A stretch of 10,364 bases of DNA from Bordetella parapertussis (GTDB taxonomy: Bacteria; Pseudomonadota; Gammaproteobacteria; Burkholderiales; Burkholderiaceae_C). This document shows, in pieces, positions 6,078-10,364 of the stretch. The notes below the pieces were generated by a model. It worked only from the letters and a program-made list of their open reading frames with translations, searched no databases and was not told the DNA's origin. The stretch is taken from NCBI GenBank assembly GCA_945870575.1, contig CAMBSK010000050.1, forward strand, positions 1-10,364, written 5' to 3'. Every line of letters starts with the position of its first letter. Positions within the stretch are counted from its first letter, which is position 1. The translations under genes and the position numbers were made by a program.

Positions 6078-7372
6078 GCCGCTTCTGGTTGTTACTTGCA
6101 TTGGCCCTGTGGTTTTCAAAGTCGTGGGCGCAAACCACAACATCTGTAACCAACGCTGAAGAGCCACGTGTGTTTCACGGCGCGCCCATGTCCATGCATT
6201 TCCAAAGCATAGATTTGCGCACCGCTTTGCAACTGGTGGCCGAGTTCAGTGGGGTCAACATCATCATGTCCGACAACGTCAACGGTCAATTGACCATGCG
6301 TTTGCAAGATGTCCCCTGGGACCAGGTGCTGCACACCATATTGCAAACGCGCGGCCTGGGACAGCAGCAAACCGGCAACGTGATCTGGGTGGCACCGCAG
6401 GCCGAGATATCGGAGCGTGAAAAAACCCGGCTGGAAACCCGGCACGCCATTCAAGTGGTCGAGCCTTTGCAAACCCGTGCTTTTGCTTTGAACTACGCCA
6501 AGGCGGCCGAAATTTTGCCTATCTTGTTGCAGCAAGCCAGTGGCTCTGCGGGTGCGGCACCGCGTTTGCTCAGCCCGCGCGGTAGCGCCATGGCGGACAT
6601 ACGCACCAATCAGTTGTTTGTCACAGACATTAACGACAGGCTGGAGCAGGTGGCGCGACTGATTGAGCGCGTCGATGTGCCGCAGCGCCAGGTGTTGATC
6701 GAAGCGCGCATCGTGGAAGCGCTGGACAACTTTGCGGCCTCACTCGGTGTCCGCTTGTCAACGCAAAAAGAGGGTTTCAATATCAATCTGCCGGCCGTCA
6801 AAGCACTGGGCTCGGATCCGGCCAATACAGGCTTTACTTTTTTCGACCCGGCGTACAGCCGTCGCTTGGGCGTCGAGTTGTCGGCGCTGGAAGCCGAGGG
6901 GCTGGGCCGCGTGGTGGCCAGTCCGCGCCTGGTCACCGCCAACCAGTTCAAGGCAGTGATAGAGCAGGGCACCGAATTGCCTTACCAGTTGTCCGGACCT
7001 AACGGCAGCACGTCTATCGCGTTTCGCAAAGCCAATTTGCGGCTGGAAGTGACACCGCACATCACGCCCGACGGCAGCATCAATATGTTTCTCGAGGTGT
7101 ACAAGGACAGCGTCGGCCAAAACACTCCGGCCGGATTTGCCATAGACACCAAACACGTCAGCACCCAGGTCAGGGTTCAGGACGGCGGTACAGTCATGAT
7201 CGGCGGCATTTACGAGACCAACGACAGCATTAACCGCGCCGGGGTGCCGGGCTTGCGTGACAACCCTTTGTTCGGCTGGTTGTTCAGCAACCGCGCCAGC
7301 AAGCGCAGCAAGCAGGAGTTGCTGATATTCCTAAGCCCTAAAATGCTTGAGCAACGTGCCTTCGCACCTTGA
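6074..7372 (+). CDS. pilQ: Short PilQ-like secretin of a type IV pilus or DNA-uptake system
   Basis: PilQ forms the outer-membrane channel through which the pilus, or incoming DNA in competent bacteria, passes. With the start at the ATGA overlap the protein has 432 residues. A signal peptide (MSRFWLL to about residue 19, SWA then Q) leads to an STN domain (about 38–108, SIDLRTALQLVAEFSGVNI), a secretin N1 domain (about 134–201, ending RLIERVDVPQRQV) and the secretin pore domain (about 206–425). Pore signatures include VLIEARIVEA, LGVELSALEAEGLGRVVASP, KANLRLEVTPHITPDG, DGGTVMIGGIYE, VPGLRDNPLFGWLF and ELLIFLSPK. The peptidoglycan-binding AMIN domains of canonical PilQ (about 700 residues) are missing, so the size matches HofQ. 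The usual DIP near the C-terminus reads DNP. The open frame begins at 6008 inside the previous gene; the shorter start gives a proper signal peptide. Confidence 0.93.
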   Translation: MSRFWLLLALALWFSKSWAQTTTSVTNAEEPRVFHGAPMSMHFQSIDLRTALQLVAEFSGVNIIMSDNVNGQLTMRLQDVPWDQVLHTILQTRGLGQQQTGNVIWVAPQAEISEREKTRLETRHAIQVVEPLQTRAFALNYAKAAEILPILLQQASGSAGAAPRLLSPRGSAMADIRTNQLFVTDINDRLEQVARLIERVDVPQRQVLIEARIVEALDNFAASLGVRLSTQKEGFNINLPAVKALGSDPANTGFTFFDPAYSRRLGVELSALEAEGLGRVVASPRLVTANQFKAVIEQGTELPYQLSGPNGSTSIAFRKANLRLEVTPHITPDGSINMFLEVYKDSVGQNTPAGFAIDTKHVSTQVRVQDGGTVMIGGIYETNDSINRAGVPGLRDNPLFGWLFSNRASKRSKQELLIFLSPKMLEQRAFAP

Positions 7373-7385
7373 GAAAGTCTTTATC

Positions 7386-7919
7386 GTGTTGGCATTGGTG
7401 GGCATGCCGGGCAGCGGCAAATCGACGGTCGGTCGGCAATTGGCCCGCAAACTTGGCGTGGGTTTTGTCGACTGCGACAAGGTGATCGAGATGCGCATCG
7501 CTTGCCCCATCAAAGACTATTTCGCCAGTCAGGGCGAAGCCGCTTTCAGAGACATAGAAACCCAAGTCATTGACGATATGACGCGCACTGCCTGCGGTGT
7601 GCTGGCCACTGGTGGCGGCGCGGTATTGCGCGAAGCCAACCGGCAGTTGCTGCGCGACCGTACCCACGTGATTTACCTGCGTGTGCAACCCGACGAAATT
7701 TTTCGCCGTTTGCGCCACGACCAGAAACGCCCTTTGTTACAAGTCGACGATCCCAAACACAAAATCAAACAACTGTTTGAAGAACGTGATCCGCACTATC
7801 AGGCGGCAGCGCATTTTGTCATCGAGACCAGCCGCCCGCGCATACCGACCATGATCACCATGATCATCTCCCAACTCGAACTTGCCGGTTTGCTACCGAT
7901 AGAAACCGCTGCCCCATGA
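7386..7919 (+). CDS. aroK: Shikimate kinase
   Basis: Shikimate kinase phosphorylates shikimate to shikimate 3-phosphate with ATP in the cytoplasm, in the pathway to aromatic amino acids. Numbered from the GTG at 7386 (177 residues), the P-loop GMPGSGKST is at 6–14, followed by the DCD motif (29–31) that replaces the more common DxD, EAAFRDIE (51–58), LATGGGAVL and the lid region RPLL. The start is uncertain. A TTG at 7347 gives 190 residues and overlaps pilQ by 26 bases with no ribosome-binding site; a GTG at 7356 is also possible. I prefer 7386 because a GAGAAAG lies eight bases upstream and the P-loop then sits at the usual distance from the N-terminus. It lies directly after pilQ and overlaps aroB by ATGA. 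Linkage of pilQ, aroK and aroB is common in proteobacteria. Confidence 0.9.
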   Translation: MLALVGMPGSGKSTVGRQLARKLGVGFVDCDKVIEMRIACPIKDYFASQGEAAFRDIETQVIDDMTRTACGVLATGGGAVLREANRQLLRDRTHVIYLRVQPDEIFRRLRHDQKRPLLQVDDPKHKIKQLFEERDPHYQAAAHFVIETSRPRIPTMITMIISQLELAGLLPIETAAP

Positions 7920-9007
7920 CGCACACTGAACACGTACATATAGACCTCGGCGAGCGCAGTTACGACATCGCCATTGGTGCCGGTTTGCTTGATAACGCCA
8001 CGGCGTGGCAAGGTTTACCCAAAGCAGGCGCCGCGCTCATCGTCACCAACGACACCGTGGCGCCGATGTATTTGGCGCGCTTACAGCAAAGTCTGGCCTC
8101 GCATTACCCGGTCATACACGTGTGCAGCTTGCCCGACGGCGAGAGCTACAAAACCTGGGACAGTTTGAACGCGATTTTTGATGCATTATTGGGTAAAGCC
8201 TGCGATCGCAAAACCGTGTTGTTCGCATTGGGCGGCGGCGTCATCGGCGACATCACCGGATTTGCTGCGGCCTGTTACATGCGCGGCGTGCCGTTTGTGC
8301 AAGTGCCCACCACCTTGTTGGCGCAAGTCGATTCATCCGTGGGCGGCAAAACAGCCATTAACCATCCTATCGGTAAAAATATGATCGGCGCGTTTTACCA
8401 ACCCGAGCGCGTGGTGTGCGATTTGGCAACTTTGCAAACCTTGCCGCCACGCGAACTCAGCGCTGGTTTGGCCGAGGTCATCAAATACGGGCCGATTGCC
8501 GACATGGGTTTTCTCGATTGGATAGAGCAGCACTTGGACGATTTGCTGGCACGCGACCCGCAAGCTTTGGCGTATGCGGTCAAACGCAGTTGCGAAATCA
8601 AAGCTTGGGTGGTCGGTCAGGATGAACGCGAAGGTGGCATTCGCGCGATTTTGAATTTCGGCCACACCTTCGGCCACGCCATCGAAGCCGGTTTGGGCTT
8701 CGGCGTCTGGTTGCACGGCGAAGCGGTCGGTTGCGGCATGGTCATGGCCGCGCATTTGTCGCAACGTTTGGGTTTGGTGGACGCGGCTTTTGTGCAGCGC
8801 CTCACCCAGTTGATCGCCAAAGCCGGATTGCCTGTGGTTGGTCCTGATTTGGGTGCGGACGTGTATTTGCACCACATGCGGGTCGACAAAAAAGCCGAGG
8901 CAGGCGACATACGTTTCGTCTTGATAGACACGCCCGGCAGCGCAATCGTACGCGGCGCACCCGATGCGCTGGTCGCCGAGGTGGTGCAGGCCTGCTGCCG
9001 CGCATGA
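7916..9007 (+). CDS. aroB: 3-dehydroquinate synthase
   Basis: AroB converts 3-deoxy-D-arabino-heptulosonate 7-phosphate to 3-dehydroquinate, the second step of the shikimate pathway, using NAD and a divalent metal. The 363-residue length is normal. The NAD-binding part contains PDGESYKT (73–80) and [13 protein letters not shown] (106–118). Substrate-binding [19 protein letters not shown] (131–149) and [10 protein letters not shown] (154–163) follow. The metal ligands are visible as E187 in [12 protein letters not shown]250 in [11 protein letters not shown] and H267 in WLHGEAVG. All key residues are present. The gene starts within the aroK stop and ends within the dgt start, both as ATGA, so translation is probably coupled. 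Confidence 0.98.
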   Translation: MTHTEHVHIDLGERSYDIAIGAGLLDNATAWQGLPKAGAALIVTNDTVAPMYLARLQQSLASHYPVIHVCSLPDGESYKTWDSLNAIFDALLGKACDRKTVLFALGGGVIGDITGFAAACYMRGVPFVQVPTTLLAQVDSSVGGKTAINHPIGKNMIGAFYQPERVVCDLATLQTLPPRELSAGLAEVIKYGPIADMGFLDWIEQHLDDLLARDPQALAYAVKRSCEIKAWVVGQDEREGGIRAILNFGHTFGHAIEAGLGFGVWLHGEAVGCGMVMAAHLSQRLGLVDAAFVQRLTQLIAKAGLPVVGPDLGADVYLHHMRVDKKAEAGDIRFVLIDTPGSAIVRGAPDALVAEVVQACCRA

Positions 9008-10173
9008 GCGATCTCTTCGCTGCGTCAGTTGCCACTGCCGCCACAGGTTTGGCCGCGTACGCATGCCAACCGCATTTGAGTCGCGGACGGCGTTTCATAG
9101 AACCCGAAGCGCCGACGCGCAATCTGTTTCAGCGCGACCGCGACCGCATTGTGCATTCCACCGCGTTTCGCCGTCTGGTTTACAAAACCCAAGTGTTCCT
9201 CAACCACGAAGGCGATTTGTTCCGTACTCGGTTGACGCATTCGCTGGAAGTCGCGCAACTCGGGCGCTCACTCGCCAGGGCTTTGGGTTTGCATGAAGAT
9301 TTGGTCGAGGCCATTGCACTGGCGCATGACTTGGGCCACACGCCGTTCGGTCACGCCGGACAAGACGCGTTGAACGAATGCATGGCACCTTACGGTGGCT
9401 TTGAGCACAACCTGCAAAGCCTGCGCGTGGTGGATTCGCTGGAAGAACGCTACCCCCAGTTTGACGGTTTGAATTTGTGCTTTGAAACCCGCGAAGGTAT
9501 ATTGAAACATTGCTCGCTGCGCAACGCGCAAATGCTGGAAGACGCCGAGCCCGGCGGCGTGGGCGCGCGGTTTTTGCAGCGCCAGCAACCGTCGCTGGAA
9601 GCGCAGTTGTGCAACCTGGCCGATGAGATGGCTTACAACGCGCACGACATAGACGACGGCGTGCGCTCGGGACTCATCAGCTTGGAGCAATTGCAGGAAG
9701 TGGTCTTGTTCAACACCTACCGTTTGCGGGTAGAAGATGAATTCCCCAAACTCTCAGGCAGACGTTTGCTGTACGAAACCATACGCCGCATGTTGAGTGA
9801 TCAGGTGTATGACGTGATGGACAGCACACGTGCTGCATTGACCGAGCACGCGCCTGCGTCTGCCGACCATGTGCGGCTCTTGCCGTCCTTGGTGAAATTC
9901 AGCCCCGGCATGCGCGCGGCCAGCACAGAGTTGAAACATTTTTTGCTGCACAGTTTGTACCGTCACCCGCAGGTCTTGCAAACCACCGACTGGGCGCGCC
10001 AAGTAGTGAGCGAATTGTTCAACGCCTACATGAACAAGCCGCAAGACATGCCCGAGCGCCACGCCAAGCGCAGCAATGTGCCGCGTGCTGTCTCCGATTA
10101 CATCGCAGGCATGACTGACCGGTTTGCCACCAAAGAACATGCGCGTTTGACCGGCAAAGTGCTCGCCTCATGA
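9004..10173 (+). CDS. dgt: Deoxyguanosinetriphosphate triphosphohydrolase-like protein (HD domain)
   Basis: Members of this family cut dNTPs to the deoxynucleoside and triphosphate and so adjust dNTP pools; substrate preference varies among them. The 389-residue length fits the type 2 Dgt-like subfamily rather than the longer E. coli Dgt. The N-terminus carries [20 protein letters not shown] (44–63). The HD metal site is seen as H79 in [11 protein letters not shown]108–D109 in [14 protein letters not shown] and a downstream Asp in [14 protein letters not shown] (206–219). No key residue is missing. The start overlaps the aroB stop as ATGA. Dgt next to aroB is a common order in Burkholderiales; the benefit of co-expression with shikimate genes is unknown. 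Confidence 0.95.
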   Translation: MSDLFAASVATAATGLAAYACQPHLSRGRRFIEPEAPTRNLFQRDRDRIVHSTAFRRLVYKTQVFLNHEGDLFRTRLTHSLEVAQLGRSLARALGLHEDLVEAIALAHDLGHTPFGHAGQDALNECMAPYGGFEHNLQSLRVVDSLEERYPQFDGLNLCFETREGILKHCSLRNAQMLEDAEPGGVGARFLQRQQPSLEAQLCNLADEMAYNAHDIDDGVRSGLISLEQLQEVVLFNTYRLRVEDEFPKLSGRRLLYETIRRMLSDQVYDVMDSTRAALTEHAPASADHVRLLPSLVKFSPGMRAASTELKHFLLHSLYRHPQVLQTTDWARQVVSELFNAYMNKPQDMPERHAKRSNVPRAVSDYIAGMTDRFATKEHARLTGKVLAS

Positions 10174-10364
10174 CGATTGAATCGCAAGTTGTCGCAGACA
10201 CCCAAGATTGGTTGGACAAAGCGGTGATCGGCCTGAACCTGTGCCCGTTTGCCAAAGCCGTAGTCGCCAAACAGCAAGTGCGCATGGCGGTGTGCATGGA
10301 CAGCGAGCCCGAGCAAGTGTTGCAAATGCTGCAACAAGAAATGCAGTTGTTGGTGGATACCGAT
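10170..10364 (+). CDS. DUF1415 family protein, 5' part (runs off the window edge)
   Basis: The first 65 codons are present. The signature VIGLNLCPFAKAV near residues 19–31 followed by KQQVRMAV identifies the DUF1415 family, small cytoplasmic proteins of about 180–200 residues with no established function. The conserved Cys in LNLCPFA could be functional, but no role is known. The gene begins at the ATGA overlap with the dgt stop, so it is the last visible member of the same operon. No signal peptide or membrane segment is seen in the visible part. Confidence 0.85.
   Translation, partial: MTIESQVVADTQDWLDKAVIGLNLCPFAKAVVAKQQVRMAVCMDSEPEQVLQMLQQEMQLLVDTD

Noticed and set aside
1..10364. Insertion sequences, CRISPR arrays, tRNA or rRNA genes, and Neisseria- or Haemophilus-type DNA uptake sequences
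   Set aside because: None was seen on reading both strands. The frequent TTGCA-like words come from Leu TTG and Gln CAA codon use, not from an organised repeat.

Overview
The window reads as ordinary chromosomal DNA of a betaproteobacterium, most likely order Burkholderiales. The gene order lysA–lptM / cyaY / penicillin-binding protein 1A / pilMNO(P)Q–aroK–aroB–dgt–DUF1415 and the protein sequences fit that group. Codon use suggests a moderate-GC member: Leu is often TTG and Ile is sometimes ATA. I cannot fix the family or genus from the sequence alone. No insertion sequence, phage gene, tRNA, rRNA or CRISPR array was seen, and nothing points to recent transfer.

Left part (1–1225). The start of lysA (diaminopimelate decarboxylase, cut by the window edge) and the small lipoprotein gene lptM are on the minus strand and probably form one transcript. 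Divergent from them, across a 71-bp gap, is cyaY, a bacterial frataxin. Middle (1247–3622): a full-length class A penicillin-binding protein 1A gene on the minus strand, convergent with cyaY and divergent from the pilus operon. A good promoter candidate lies 36 bp upstream of its chosen start.

Right part (3758–10364). A tightly packed plus-strand operon begins with the inner-membrane alignment complex and secretin of a type IV pilus or DNA-uptake machine: a short PilM, PilN, a single protein joining PilO and PilP, and a short PilQ. It continues with aroK and aroB (shikimate pathway), dgt (an HD-domain dNTP triphosphohydrolase) and the start of a DUF1415 gene. Six of the seven gene junctions are the 4-base ATGA overlap. 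The exception is pilQ–aroK, where the aroK start is uncertain.

The most unusual content is the compact pilus block. PilM is about 240 residues instead of about 350 and has a poor nucleotide-binding signature. PilO and PilP are one 346-residue polypeptide with no PilP lipobox. PilQ has no room for AMIN domains. PilN and PilO-PilP are strikingly rich in Trp, and PilN also in Gln. In scale this resembles the HofMNOPQ competence operon of enterobacteria more than the canonical Pseudomonas or Neisseria pil operon. I see no clearly new biological system beyond this rearranged pilus module.
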